Of a stretch of 64,000 bases of DNA, positions 15,001-26,645 are shown one piece after another (position 1 is the stretch's first letter; each line of letters opens with the position of its first letter). The stretch comes from Lates calcarifer (lineage: Eukaryota; Chordata; Actinopteri; Centropomidae). The translations under genes were made by a program, and so were the position numbers. The stretch covers positions 7,520,814 to 7,584,813 of the forward strand of contig NC_066833.1 of NCBI RefSeq assembly GCF_001640805.2, in the 5' to 3' direction. The notes beneath the pieces are model-generated. The model was not told the DNA's origin, did not search any database, and was given only the letters and a program-made list of their open reading frames with translations.

Positions 15001-15674
15001 TGACACACACACTTGAGTCATATATTTAAAAAAGTGGCAAAGTCGCCAAGTGCACCGTAACTGAAGTGGCACTTTGGTCTAACAATTAAAGTAGGCTAGT
15101 ACCCCACCACCCCATCCCCCTTGCTCATTCTCCTCCCCCCTCCTCCCCCTAAAAGATATCACCTCGCTGTATAAATAACACCCAGAGTTCCTTGCTGCTC
15201 ACATTGAAACAAAATGTCGGCCATGTTTTAAAGGGGGTATGAAAGCTCCTCCTGAAGATTTTCTCTACACGATTGATGTAGTGATCACAACGTGGTGGAG
15301 CGATGGAAGGACAGTCAATCTACGCAATGTAAAGCTGGACATGACCCGAAAACAAACTCTACCTTTATCCCGAAGGGAACGTCTTCAAAATTTACCAACA
15401 TATACCGGTCCCCTCGGCTCGCCGGATCTCTCCCTCTGAGCTGTGGAAACAGTACAGAATTATTTACGGTTATTGAGAGATCAGGTTTGACAGGCGAGCT
15501 TTGCAACAGTACAATGATGATCTGGGGATCCCCCAGTATTAATGTGTCCCGTGGTTACAGTACCTTCATAAAAGTCTCAACAGCGCCTTTTGCTATGTCC
15601 AGATAGGTAGTGCCCAGATGGGTGCGCTGGTTCATTGAAGCGGACGTGTCTATCAGAAAAAGTAAAACGGGCAT
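41..15674 (-). CDS. ints6: Integrator complex subunit 6, 3' end beyond window
   Basis: Sixteen coding exons are seen, all with GT-AG borders and compatible phases: 15674-15564, 15440-15363, 14777-14628, 9975-9886, 8871-8688, 5330-5205, 4864-4713, 4006-3854, 3644-3512, 3361-3267, 3155-3045, 2437-2222, 1731-1605, 1433-1291, 1201-1015 and 403(or 409)-41. Together they encode about 806 residues; roughly the last 70 residues of the family lie beyond the left edge. The start MPVLLFLIDTSASMNQRTHL opens a von Willebrand A domain with a DTSAS MIDAS motif at residues 9-13. A basic KRRR stretch followed by CLSPLL and a TP/SP-rich segment lies in exon 15, and the conserved C-terminal INTS6/DDX26 region begins in exon 16 (SELRALITKEIRKPGR). 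Family knowledge: INTS6 is a nuclear subunit of Integrator, which binds RNA polymerase II and cleaves snRNA and other nascent transcripts. No frameshift or stop was found. Choice of ints6 over the paralogue ints6l rests mainly on the wdfy2-dhrs12 synteny. Confidence 0.95.
2545..2890. mobile_element. Fold-back MITE-like repeat in ints6 intron 11
   Basis: The left end (from tacttagcatttataagcag) and the right end, read on the other strand (tctagcattaatacgcagta), are imperfect inverted copies over roughly 50 bp or more, giving a large hairpin. The interior is AT-rich and shows no coding potential. The arrangement is that of a miniature inverted-repeat element. No clean target-site duplication was identified, so the superfamily is not assigned. 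Confidence 0.55.
4054..4142. repeat. LINE/SINE tail-like fragment
   Basis: The stretch around atactttatttatcccttg with a following gggaattt resembles the reverse complement of the conserved 3' tails of fish non-LTR elements (ggg-aataaagtatt-ctgattctg type). A matching plus-strand tail occurs at about 26725-26761. No coding remnant accompanies it. It lies in ints6 intron 7 just beyond exon 8. Confidence 0.45.
4493..4586. repeat. Perfect 47-bp tandem duplication
   Basis: Two adjacent copies of the same 47-bp segment (4493-4539 and 4540-4586, beginning gtataacttgtgttaacg) are identical base for base. They lie in ints6 intron 7. The identity suggests a recent duplication. Confidence 0.9.
5506..5936. 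mobile_element. MITE with perfect 15-bp TIRs and TTAA ends
   Basis: The sequence TTAAAGCTGCATTAA at 5506-5520 is repeated as its exact reverse complement at 5922-5936. The element is 431 bp including the outer TTAA on both sides, which could be the target-site duplication. TTAA duplications are characteristic of piggyBac and Kolobok-type transposons. No transposase remains inside, so this is a non-autonomous copy, in ints6 intron 5. Confidence 0.75.
7445..7470. repeat. (AT)n microsatellite
   Basis: About 13 uninterrupted AT units in ints6 intron 5. Confidence 0.9.
9535..9595. repeat. Fragment of dispersed 'gttagttgcagccc' MITE family
   Basis: The AT-rich stretch with taattaatcaagaaatcagg and ending cttagttgcagccc matches the ends of similar copies near 12600-12855, 31070-31138 and 34490-34640. 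The family resembles a widespread fish hAT-type non-autonomous repeat. This copy is a short terminal fragment in ints6 intron 4. Confidence 0.45.
11071..11290. repeat. Rex1-like and other non-LTR 3' tail fragments
   Basis: The start (gataagataatcctttatta, then gtcccacaatggggaaattt) is the inverted form of the Rex1-type 3' tail seen at 54125-54172. The end carries a second tail type, gtgacaataaagatgtattc followed by tattctattct repeats. The composite lies in ints6 intron 3. Confidence 0.5.
11295..11515. repeat. Degraded hAT-type MITE copy
   Basis: This copy contains tagtcagtgagttaacaaaa, an internal gtaaactgaataacagacca segment and a terminal aaatcgataatgaaaataat. These parts occur in the same order as in the family consensus as I remember it from fish. 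It is degraded and lacks clear termini. Confidence 0.4.
12600..12855. repeat. Degraded hAT-type MITE copy
   Basis: Starts in AT-rich aattaattaatcaaatatca, contains caaatgtgaagatttgcttc, and ends aaaataactgttagctgcag followed by ccc. It is the longest recognisable copy of the dispersed family in the window and lies in ints6 intron 3. Confidence 0.5.
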
Positions 15675-16140
15675 TGTGATGGTAATGACACGTTCTGCAT
15701 GGACTTGGTGTCAGTACAACCGGCCAAAACGCAAAAAATCTTTTGTTCTCCTGCCGCCTGTGTCAGCTAGCTAGCTAGCTGGCTAACTGTCTGTCTCACA
15801 CATTCTTTCAAAAAAGTGTAAGAATAGTGAGTGTAGAAGCCCTTTCCGGGCAAACTAAACTAAAAACCTCAAACCCTAGGGGCAGGTTATTGATTCACGA
15901 GGGATTTTGATAATTTTTACAATATTTTGCAAATATTCCTAAGTTTCATAGAAACAAAGTTCCCCCTTGAAGAGAGTCCCTGCTTCTCCCTATACTGAAT
16001 GCGCTGTAGCTTGTCCACTGGTTTTAACCTAAGATCCGCGCCTGACCCCGCCCCCCAAGCGGTTTTTTACCGTCATGTGTACGAATACTCGGTCCCCATT
16101 GGCTGTCTAAGGGCACTTATTACCATATCCAAATAAGGCT
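15675..16140 (-). promoter_or_regulatory. Probable ints6 promoter and 5' UTR region
   Basis: The region directly upstream of the ints6 start codon is richer in G+C than its surroundings around 16.04-16.11 kb. It carries a GC-box-like run (gaccccgccccccaagcgg) near 16045-16063 and an inverted-CCAAT type motif (cccattggctg) near 16095-16105. A GCTA simple repeat (gctagctagctagctggct) lies at about 15766-15784 in the presumed 5' UTR. No TATA box is evident. The transcription start cannot be placed from sequence alone. Confidence 0.5.
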
Positions 16141-17118
16141 AAAGCTGAGTGTCTCATGCGCATGCTTACCCGAGAGGCAGGAATGCAAGGAAAATGTCCT
16201 GTACATGCATTTTACGTTAAAGAATACAACATTTGAGACGACGCAATCCTTTTTTGCAGCATTACCGCAGTTGTTTAAGAGCATATTATTTAGGGTTGGG
16301 TCTGTGTGCGCCGATTACATAATCAACATTTACTTAATCCTATGTACGGGCGTGGGCTACTGTGAAAGAGAGAGAGAGAAGGCAAAGATAGACAATATAA
16401 AAAAAACAAAACACACTGAAATATTAACCAAGGAATGCACCCAGGATGCACAGAAACTACTCACAGGCACTACGGCACTTTGTTTCGTGTGATGACCAAA
16501 TAAAGACAACCCTTTCAGCTAATCTGAGGGAAAACAGGTTTAGTTGAATAGTCGCTGCGAGGGATTGACATGCGCGCACGCACTCACACACCCTGCAGCT
16601 CGAAGATGGCCATACTTTTTCTTTCCCATGTATATAATATGAATAAAAATAAAACTGAAAACTATTATTCCAACAAGAGATTTAAGTGGTGGGAAGGCTT
16701 CTGATGCTACACAAACACAATCTGTAGTAATATGAGATATTTATGTTTCAAATGATTTACTACACACTTGAGAATTGTTGCAATTAATCTCCAACAATAT
16801 ACACAACATCCTGACTGATTTGGGTCCATTCTGAATGCCACATGACACTCAGTCAGACGTGCGCGATTGTGCAAGACAGTTTACATAATGTAGCCTTTGG
16901 AAAATATCATCACTTCCGCAAGGAAACCATCCGGTAGCAAGCGATAAGAGCGCGAAGAAAGGTCTATTGCCTCTTGTCTGGTAAGAGTTCTCTGGAGCAA
17001 GACACACACAGTTCATTTTCCGGTGTGTCACTGACACGTTTTTCAGAATAAAATAATTTATGTGGAGGGATAAAACTACGGAAACGTATTGCTGCCACAC
17101 TAGCAAAAACGCAAAAGG

Positions 17119-17267
17119 TTTCACGTTATAACGTGAAAGTATAACGTGAAAAGTTTCACGTTACAACGTGATAACTTTGTTTAAAGTCACAATCTATAAA
17201 AGTTTTACGTTATAACGTGATAACTAGGCAGCGTTTCATGATAAAAGTTTCACGTTATAACGAGATA
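17119..17267. repeat. Cluster of four 20-bp palindromes
   Basis: The perfect 20-bp palindrome TTTCACGTTATAACGTGAAA at 17119-17138 recurs with one to a few changes at 17154-17173, 17203-17222 and 17248-17267. Spacings are 35, 49 and 45 bp, and spacer sequences differ, so this is a set of repeated dyads more than a simple tandem array. Each contains CACGTT/AACGTG half-sites. It lies in the ints6-wdfy2 intergenic region. Confidence 0.85.
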
Positions 17268-18726
17268 GTGGTCTGTTTTTATTCCTCTGGTGTGGCAGGG
17301 TATTGCTTCGTATAAAACAGTGCACCAGTTGTACTGACATTTATTTAGAAGGTCAACCAACTAATTATATGGTATGCGTGGAGAGTCAGCAGTGGAAGGT
17401 TAAGAAATCAAGCAGCCCACATTTTAGGGCCGAATCTTCTGATTATATAGATGTATTTATATATGTATAGTTATAAATATTATCAGCTTAGTACCACGAA
17501 CAACAAAGAAATATATCAAATCATTAAATTTTAGAGGCAGGAACTAGCAAAACTAGCATTTGCCATTTTTATTTTTAAATGACTAAAGTGATCATTCCAT
17601 TTTAAAAATTGTTATTTAGAATTTTCTCTATTTTAGCAATTGCTTAAAGTCGGTGTAATGCAAATTCCGGCTGTCTCTAAACACATGAATTATATTAGAA
17701 AATAGTTCCTTAAAACATGTGTAAAATCTGTAAACTATGCATTACTGCATTACTTATAGTGGACTTAGTTCACAGTTTTCCATCAGTTTCATTTTCAATG
17801 GCTCGTTGATGCACTAGAGCCACCACTAAGCATAACCTGCCCCTAAGACTGTGACTGTTATAAATAGCAGCACTGCTTTAGTATTAGGTCTTTTCCCGCT
17901 CGACTATTACAGGCTTCACTACCCAACTATGCCGTCGTCAATATATCTTCCCTGGAGGCCAGAGTTTGCCAAACAGCTCTGTCATTGCCTTATTTAATTT
18001 TCAAAGGCAATAAGAGGAGGTTGATTCATTTTGTCATTACCCGCTGTCACTTTTGAATGAGGCCAATGATGCCAATAGGCTGCCAACTGTAACTGTGCTG
18101 CATCACTCCTATGAGTGGGCGTGGTTTCAGTGCTTACAGCGGACACGCCCCCAGTCTCAAAGCAGAGAGGGCTCCTTATTTTTTCATGATTTTAAAACCT
18201 AATTTTATACATTTGATGATCTTTTTAACCATTCAAATTTAGCTGAGAGGTTAATTTTTTTTTCCTGTGGTGTGAATAATTCAGAACACCATTAGTATCA
18301 CTGCTTTACACAGACTTTAATCCTTGCAGCTCTACCATATCTTAGCAAATATTTTACTCAAGAACAAAGTTGAGATAATTAAGTATTTCGATTTGTGCTA
18401 CTCCGACAATATAGTTGTCTGCTGCATTTATTTGACTGTGGTTGTTGGTTATTCTGCAGATTAAGACTTACAAAACAAATGCATTGACACAGTTTATACT
18501 TCCAACAGCATATAAAGTAACCAAAAGCTACAATATTAACATTTTTCTTAGTGCTTAAGTGATAAAAATTTAGAAACAGTAATATAACTCTCTAAAACTA
18601 GCCATTCTGCATCATGAGTACTTGATACATGGTTTTGTTGAAAATACTGGCTTTTATGTGTAATCTTTTTTATTATTATTCTGGCATCACTTTACTTTAT
18701 ATCACATACATCACATACTTTATACA

Positions 18727-19196
18727 CACAAACCGATTAGCCATAGCATTAAAACCACTGACAGTTGAAGTGAATAACATTCATCATCTTGTTACAATAC
18801 AATGCTCTGCTGAAGAACCATGGGACTTTCATTCATCTGGATGTTACTTTGACATGTACTACCCACCTAAACATTGTTTTAGACCAAGCCCCCCTCCATG
18901 GAGGCCCCACAGGACCCAAAGGTTCTGCTGCCAATGTCCCAGTGCCAGACACTACAGGAGATCTTCAGAGATCCCATGTCCAAGCCCCAACAGGTCAGAG
19001 CTGTTTTGCCAGTATGAGCGGGACTTATGCAATACTAGGCAGGTCCCACAGGTACTGAATCAGATTGGGATCTGGGGAGTTTGGAGCCCAGGTCAACAGC
19101 TCTGGCTTTTTGTTGTGTTCCTTGAGACATTTCTGAGCAGTTTTTGTCATTCACTTCATCCACCAGTGGTGATAATGTTATGGCTGATCAGTGTAT
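18727..19196. mobile_element. Non-autonomous DNA transposon with ~50-bp imperfect TIRs
   Basis: The left end (ccgattagccatagcattaa then aaccac) and the right end (ggtgataatgttatggctga then tcagtgta) are inverted copies, and similarity extends inward through a gaagtgaat block on both sides. The ~470-bp element matches a repeat very common in fish genomes. A 192-codon open frame crosses it but has no recognised domain and is not taken as a gene. Superfamily not assigned. Confidence 0.65.
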
Positions 19197-20206
19197 ATTC
19201 AATTTAACACTTGTTTTATATTTGTTTTTTGTTTGCATAACTCTAAGACTACAAATATGCTAAAACACTTTATATAGGTGTTCCACTGTAATATCTTTAA
19301 AAGACCTCAAAAGACATCAAACTCACAGTTGTGTTTTTTTTTTTTTTTTTTTTTTATTTATGTCACACCTTTACTTACCATACTACTTTTAGAGCTTTAT
19401 TCTGAAGTCCAGACAAAATGTGACCGGAAACGATTGTTCTCGTGTTTCACGACTTTTTGTAAACACTGTTGGACAAGTGTCAGCAGGGTTTTATTATTAA
19501 TGTATAACCGGAAATGTGATGTTTTGTTGTGTAAATTTGTAAAGTAACCAAAAATAAGCTAAACTAGACTTTAGGTTGTTTACCTTCAACATAAAAGCAC
19601 ATAAAAGGCTGCATGTGACGTACTCATTGTATTGGATAATGTAAATTGGGGACTGTATCGTTTAGTAGTCACTCTGTGACTTATACATAGAGTATGATAG
19701 CTGTAAAGTAAGTCTAATTATATAAAGGGATTAAGGAGAGCTGCATTTTGGGAAGTCCAGTTTCAGAGTTTGACCATATGAAAAAGGATATCTGCCGTTG
19801 CTGCATCAGTTTTGACAATTCACTCTCAAATCTTGTGAATCCTCCAATTTCATGGAAGTGCACTTCCAATGAAATTTCATTCAATTTCATTTCAATTTTG
19901 AAATTGTTAGGTTTGTTTTTAAAAGGTGAGCTGAATATATATTTTAAAATATAGCAACTGAAATCCGACAGGAAGTCTTATTTTGTTGAGAGTAAGTATT
20001 CGGTGGCTGTGGGTTGGTCGGAGTGTGTGTGTTGTCAGCTGACTGGCAGCGCATCTGGTAGCAGCCACAACACTGTGTGCTTTCCGTGTGTTTTCTGCCT
20101 GACAGCTTAGTTTTGCGGGTCCTAGCCGAACCTTTGAACTCGGACCAGGGTGGGTTATGCTTCTCGGAGCCGGCACCGCATACGGAGGTTTGTGTACCAC
20201 CAACCC

Positions 20207-23200
20207 ATGGCGGCCGAAATTCAGCCCCAGCCGCAGGCTCGGAAGCCATGTCTGCTCAGCAAAATCGAGGGTTTCCAAGAGGTTGTGAGCACGGCGGTCA
20301 TCATTCCAAAAGAAGACGGCGTTATCAGCGTGTCTGAGGACAGGTAACATCCAAATATCGATTAATGTATAAGCGCTACCTGCTTTGTTTTGTCTTTAAA
20401 TATATCCCGTCTCTACCAAGGTTCGAGCCCCGTCTGCATAAGTGATTAAAAAACAGGGCTATCTAACATTTCTATAAATGTGTCAACTGACACAGTCATT
20501 TGAGCGTTTTGCACGCTAGTCAACGACAGTGTGATCTTTAATTAAATTGTGTATAGTTTGTAACCATTGACCAGACAAGTGAACGCCAGTAAAAATGTAG
20601 TTTATCCGATTTAACGGATAGTGGCTATTGTTGGTAAGCTAGCCACCAAAAATTAACCCATTAAAAAAAATAAATACATAAATAGAAACACACACGGTCT
20701 CTTCTGTGCAGTTTGGACTGTTGTTGTGTTTGACATTATGGCACTAAGAATGGTTTTGTCTAATAGAAGAGTTTCTCAACCTTGGGGTCACTAGTTTGTC
20801 TCATTCTCCTAGTTTTCCCACCTGCGTGTACTGTTTGTGTGTGTTCTTTGGTTTCAAGTGTGTTGACATGTGCAAGGGCTTTAATGAAGGTTGTGCTTTT
20901 TATTAAAAGACACAATTTTTGTTGCCGTGCTTCATGTCTATATAAAGCCAGCACATTTGAAAGTTCTTCAGAGACAAAAATGGCTAAAACCAGGAACCTA
21001 GCACAGGAAACATGCCTGAAGATACAGATTCTCAGCCAGGAAGGGTACAGCTGCCGCCAGATAGCCAGGAAGTGCAGATGCAGTACTTCAGCAGTTGGAT
21101 ACAGATGAGCAGAAATACAGATGAACCAACAGCTTGGAAGACAAACCAAGATCTGGGCATCCAAGGGGAAATGACTACATCCTGATACGCATGTGCAGGG
21201 AAAATCACCAAATGACATCACAGGAGCTTCAGCAGCAGTGGTCAAACCAAACTGGTGTCCAGTGTTCCACCTACACTGTACGTGGCCAACATTTAGATCA
21301 TGGCTTAAGGTTCTACAAGGCTGTCAAGAAGCCCCTGATCAATGAGAGACAGAGGTTAGCCTAGCGTTGTTGGGCCAAAGCACACAAGAACTGGACAGCC
21401 AGGAACAGGAAGAAGCTTTATCCTCCTCCTGAAAATGTGAGGGTACGCAGAAAACCAGGCAAAGCATAATCTCCAGCATGTACAGTACCTACTGTCAAGC
21501 ATGGTGGAGGTAGTATCATTGTTTGGGGATGCATGAGTGCTGCTGGTGTTGGTCATCTCACTGTTTGTACTGGCACATTGAACTCTGCCAAGTATTGTGC
21601 CATTCTCAAAACCCACATGCTCCCTTCTGCACGTGCACTGTTCTGTCAAGGTCAAAACTGGATGTTTCAACAAGATAATGCCCCTTGCCACACATCCAGG
21701 GCCAGTAGAACCTGGCTGCAGGAGCTGTATCCAGGTCTTGGTCAGGTCTGTGCGCTACAACCAAGCGCCAGTATATGATGTGTAGTCCTGAACCAGGACC
21801 ATTTACTACCTATCCTGCATGGTTATCTTTCAGAGCATTTCATTGCCAAATCTTTTCACAAGATTTGTTACTGGAACATTTTTGAAAATATGAACTGAGC
21901 TGATGGAAGTACATCTTTCTGGAGACCTACAAACTACAAAAAGGAGGCTGTAAAGTGTAGTGACCAGACATTTCATGCCAGGGGCAACATGGAGAGGACA
22001 GATGATTTTATCACTTTTAAATATCACTCACCACTAAGTATCAGTCCTTATGGTAACAGTGATGCTGGGCCTTGGACTGAAGAATTGCTGGCAGGTCAGG
22101 TGTCAAGTCCTATAGTGGAGATTCACCGTAACTCACTGCGGTCATCTTGGACCACAGACTGCTCTTGTTTAGTATAATAAGAGAAATCATTTGTTCACAA
22201 ATATTTGTAGACAAGTAAACTGAGTAGCAGTTAATATTTTCTTTATTGATTAATCCATTCAAAATATTCAGTTTGTATTTCTATAAAACAGATAAAACAG
22301 AATATTCTTGCATTGGAGCAGCAAGAACAAGGAAATTTTGGCATTTTAAGTTTTACAAGTAAATCTAAAGATTCATCAATCACCAAAATAGCTGCGTTTG
22401 TATCTGGGGTTACTGTGGTCAGCCATGTCTCTGTAAACACTAAGATGCTGCACCCCCGATATTCCCTCTGGTGGTGGGTCAGCGCCTTCAGCTCGTCAGC
22501 TTGTTAGAGAGAGATCTTACGTTCCCCATGATGACTGACGGGAGGACGGGTTTGTGCGACACTCAGAGACAGACACAGCTGATAAGAACTTTGTGGGATT
22601 TGTCCCAGTAGGAAATACAAAATACAAACACAAACCTGACTTAATGTTAGCTACTATTTGCTCTCTTTGTCTCATCTTTCTCTCCCTCTCAGCTCAACAG
22701 GGTATTTTGCAAATTTATAACAGGCTATTGTAGCAGCGGCAATAACTGTTCCACGGCATCGTGCTGTCGCTCCTCCCTTTTCATCAACTATCTAACGCCA
22801 CAGTTAGTTTTGGTTTGGTCATTTCAAGAATCCAAAAGAAACTAAAACAGAACTAGAGTTTATAGACTTTGATTCATTTTTCAAAAGAAAAAAACAATGT
22901 ACCAGTGTTTGGAGTCAAGTAACAAAAAAGTGAGATATTTGGTGACTTCATCCTTGGACTGCATTTTGAGCTGGAAACTGACCATAAGCCACTTGTGAGT
23001 CTACTGGGGGGACAGGCTCTGGACTCACTGCCACCTTGGATACAGAGATTCAGGATGTGCTTGATGAAGTACTCCTACACAATCACACATACACCTGATA
23101 TAAGCCTCACAACAGCAGGCACACTCTCTCGCTCTCCACTAAAAAAATGGTGCCACACGTGCTGATAATGACCTGAGAGAATGACCTATGATGAATGTGT

Positions 23201-26200
23201 GCTGGATAATTTCCCAACAAGTGATAGGTACCTGGATGAGCTTTGCGAGCAGCTGTGTGCTGACTGTTTGTGCACAGGTCATGAAATACTGTGTGGAAGG
23301 CTGGCCAGACAGGAACCAGCTACAAGGACCAGTCAAACATTACTGGCATGAGAGAACAGCTCTAAGTGTGCACAATGGACTTCTACTGCGAGACACAAGG
23401 TATGACTAATACCTGCTAACATGAGAAATTAGGTACTGGAGAAAATTCATGAAGGGCATCAGGGGATGATAAAGAGCAGGGAACATGCTAGTCACACAGT
23501 GTGGTGGCCTGGGCTAAACAGTCAAATCAGTGAGCTAGTCCTTAAATGCAGAGAATGCATCAAAGAAAGGTCGAACTCTACAGAACTCCTGATGCCAAAA
23601 AAACTTCTAGAGAGGCCCTGGCAAAAACTAGGTGCAGACTTATTTCAGAGACAGTACCTATTTGCTGGTGGTTGACTATTTCTCTAGGTACATAGTTTTA
23701 GCACAGTTCAGTCTAACAAGGTCCATGGATGTGATTGTTCACCTGAAGTTAATGTTTGCACGTCATGGCATCCCAGAGACTCTCATAAGTGTCAATGGCC
23801 CAGAAGTTCTCTGGACATGACATGAAGGAGTTTGCTAGTGATTACGGATTTGATTATTTGACCAGCAGCCCTAAATACCCCCAGAGTAACAACAAGGCAG
23901 AGTGTGCCATCCAAACCATTAAAAACTTGCTTAAAAAAGTCAAGGATTCCTATTGTGCCTTATTAGGCTAAAGAGCCACACTGCTGGGTAATGGCTACAG
24001 CCCTGCCCAGCTACTCATGGGACATTGCATTCGCACCATTCTGCCTACCCACCAGGAACCTGCAGCTGCCTCTCCAGCCTGGTACAACTCTGTCGTATGG
24101 AGAGGGAGAAGAGATGGATGGATGCTATAAACTTCAGAGAAACAAAAGCGCAAGGCACAGTGACATCCATACACCCCAGCCCACAGTCCTATCTGGTCAG
24201 CGAACCACAAGGTACACTGAGGAGAAATTGGGTCATCTCACGCCCATACCTCTGCCAGAGTCTCAGAGTGAGAATCAACATGAGCACCCGTGCTCATGTG
24301 ATTCCAAGTCGCAGAAGTAATAAACACAGAGACTAACTTAAAATCAGAAAAGTAATAGCAAAGTCCAGCTGTATTATGTAAAAAGCTATGTTCAAGTGAG
24401 ACTGAAATGTATTATGAATACTCTTTATGTGAACTGAAGCGAACATAAGCCACAGCTAAGGTTCACTTTTACTTAAAGAAAGGGGGATGTGGTGTAATGT
24501 ATTCTGTTTGGCATTTAACTCAGAGATGACGTCACACGACGTAGGCACTGTTTTAGGTATCGGGTTACTACTGGGATTTAAAGTCAGTGGCAGGGGCATG
24601 TATGTACACTTTCCTAACAGTGTTCAAGTAAAGTAAAATGCAAAGCTCAGAGCAGTCTTCATTGTGTCAGTAGAACCCCAGACACAACACAAAACTGTTC
24701 AAAATATGGTCACTACTATATCCAAAATCTCTAAAAAGCCCCTCTGTTTCCCCTGGGTCGCTATTGCGGGAAGAGACCTGTGAGAGAACTGCATGTTGGC
24801 AGCCTTCCTTTGTGAGCGTTATTTTTGTTGCACACACTACAGCATTCTCCAAGTGCACACGATTTATCATCTGCTTTCAGATTACTATCTTGACATTTTA
24901 TTTTATCTCTGAAGTGTGAGTTCATGCTACACTAGATTTCTATATGCTAAGGGCACAGCATAAACCTCACAAGTCATGCTCATAAATCAGCGATCCGTCA
25001 TATTATGACTCTCATTGGATCAGCTGTTTTTGCTCGGTGCAACAACACAGCTTTTGATTGGTTTACACAGTCAGTATGATTGCCATGAATTTCATTCATC
25101 AGACCACGGTAAAAGTTGTTTTGATAGTAAATAATGGATTAATAAGGTTACTAAACACAGATTTGTTTTTTTTTCCTGGAAATAGCGAAAATTAAAACCA
25201 GTTTTTGTGGTGGGTTACAAATCCCCTGGAAGGATTATAATTGCAAATGCGTTACAGAAATATTGATGAAAGTATCAGATGAGTAGTTTTCCAGTCATCC
25301 GCGAATTAAAGTATCCCTGAGGGTTAAAGAAGACTTTTCAATCTGTAGCCTGCTTATAACCCATAACCCAGGAAAACGGGAGAATCCTGCACAGGAAGAA
25401 TGAAGCGATGCACCTCAGATGCAGTAAATGCTCTCAGTAATGCAGAAGCTAAAAGGTTTTGTTTTAACTTCACAGGGCGATTCGAGTATGGCTAAAGAGA
25501 GACAGTGGTCAGTACTGGCCCAGTGTCCACCACACAGTGTCATGTAAGTATTCTTGCTTACTTTTTGTGTTTGACTTACAGCCTTTGTCCTCAGAGCAGA
25601 CATACTGTATGTATGCATAAATGTAATTTCAGTCAGCAGAATTATCCAGATAACATGTACTTCTTGGAATAGGGCTGTTCTTCATTCCTGTTTTTGTTCA
25701 CTCTTCCTCTGTTTGCTTTCATTTTGTGTGAGCGTCTCTTATCATCATGACAAATGTAATGAATCACACAGTAAGGCACGAAAGTGTGGGGTGTACACAC
25801 ATATTAGACATAGGGTCTGAACTCCTGCAGGATCATTTGCTCTGCTCTCCTCAGTACTGCAGTGCTGCATGTCTATTACACTGTACTTGTTTCCCTTCAA
25901 TTGTGCAACTGAAGGAAATCCTATGCTACCATCAGCAAGACCAGTAGCTTACAATAGCAGTAGCAGAAGCTGCATAGAGTATGTTCAACATTTTGATTTA
26001 TGGATAGAAAAACTGAAATGAGTTTGCAAACACAGAAACCACCACTTTCAGGATTTACAGATTTAGCAGTTAAATTAAATATTTTCAGTTTCTATCCTCT
26101 TAAATTTGATCTTGTTCCTCACTAAATATGAGTTTTTCATAGAGAATGGCATCTGTGCATCTTTGTGTTGCCTCATCACAAGTTTTTCATGTTTTTTTGT

Positions 26201-26601
26201 GCTTTTTGAAAACTTTGACATGAGATCAAATTGCAGGGACTTTGGTTCCATGTGTATTAATATTTTTTGTCCTCAAAACTTCAGCTAACATTTTCAGTCA
26301 ACACTTCAGCTATCTATGTTAACTGATGAAAACTGCTGTTTGTTTAGGAACGGTGAAGATGTAATGGTTTTGTTGTTTTTACAAGAAATGTGCATTATTA
26401 TCAACTAAAACAGATTCTGATATTTTTTAAACAGGAATACATTAGTACAGTTAAATTTTCTTTTATTTAAATATTCAAATAAACCAGGTCACCAAAGAAA
26501 CAAAGTAAATGCAAAATAAAACTGCCTAAAGGCCAAACAAAAAGCATAATATATTCTGCATCAAAGACCTAAATTAACACTGACGAGGACTACAACTGTT
26601 T

Positions 26602-26645
<44 letters not shown>

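Larger units (their letters stand above)
15675..20206. other. ints6-wdfy2 divergent intergenic region
   Basis: About 4.5 kb separate the two divergent start codons. Beyond the ints6 promoter region it holds the palindrome cluster at 17119-17267, a non-autonomous transposon at 18727-19196 and a long T tract at about 19328-19356. The sequence cgaagatggcc near 16603 resembles a YY1 site, and cggaa cores occur near 19423 and 19509. I found no further gene. Both genes' 5' UTRs, possibly including spliced non-coding exons, must lie here. Confidence 0.6.

Noticed and set aside
18629..19207. 192-codon plus-strand open frame
   Set aside because: It spans the non-autonomous transposon at 18727-19196, has no recognised domain and no splice or promoter support.
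20150..20206. Upstream in-frame ATG for wdfy2 at 20150
   Set aside because: The family starts at MAAEIQP (20207), and the extra residues have no counterpart in WDFY2 proteins I know.
19919..20350. 143-codon minus-strand frame opposite wdfy2 exon 1
   Set aside because: Shadow of the G+C-rich first exon and 5' UTR; no domain.
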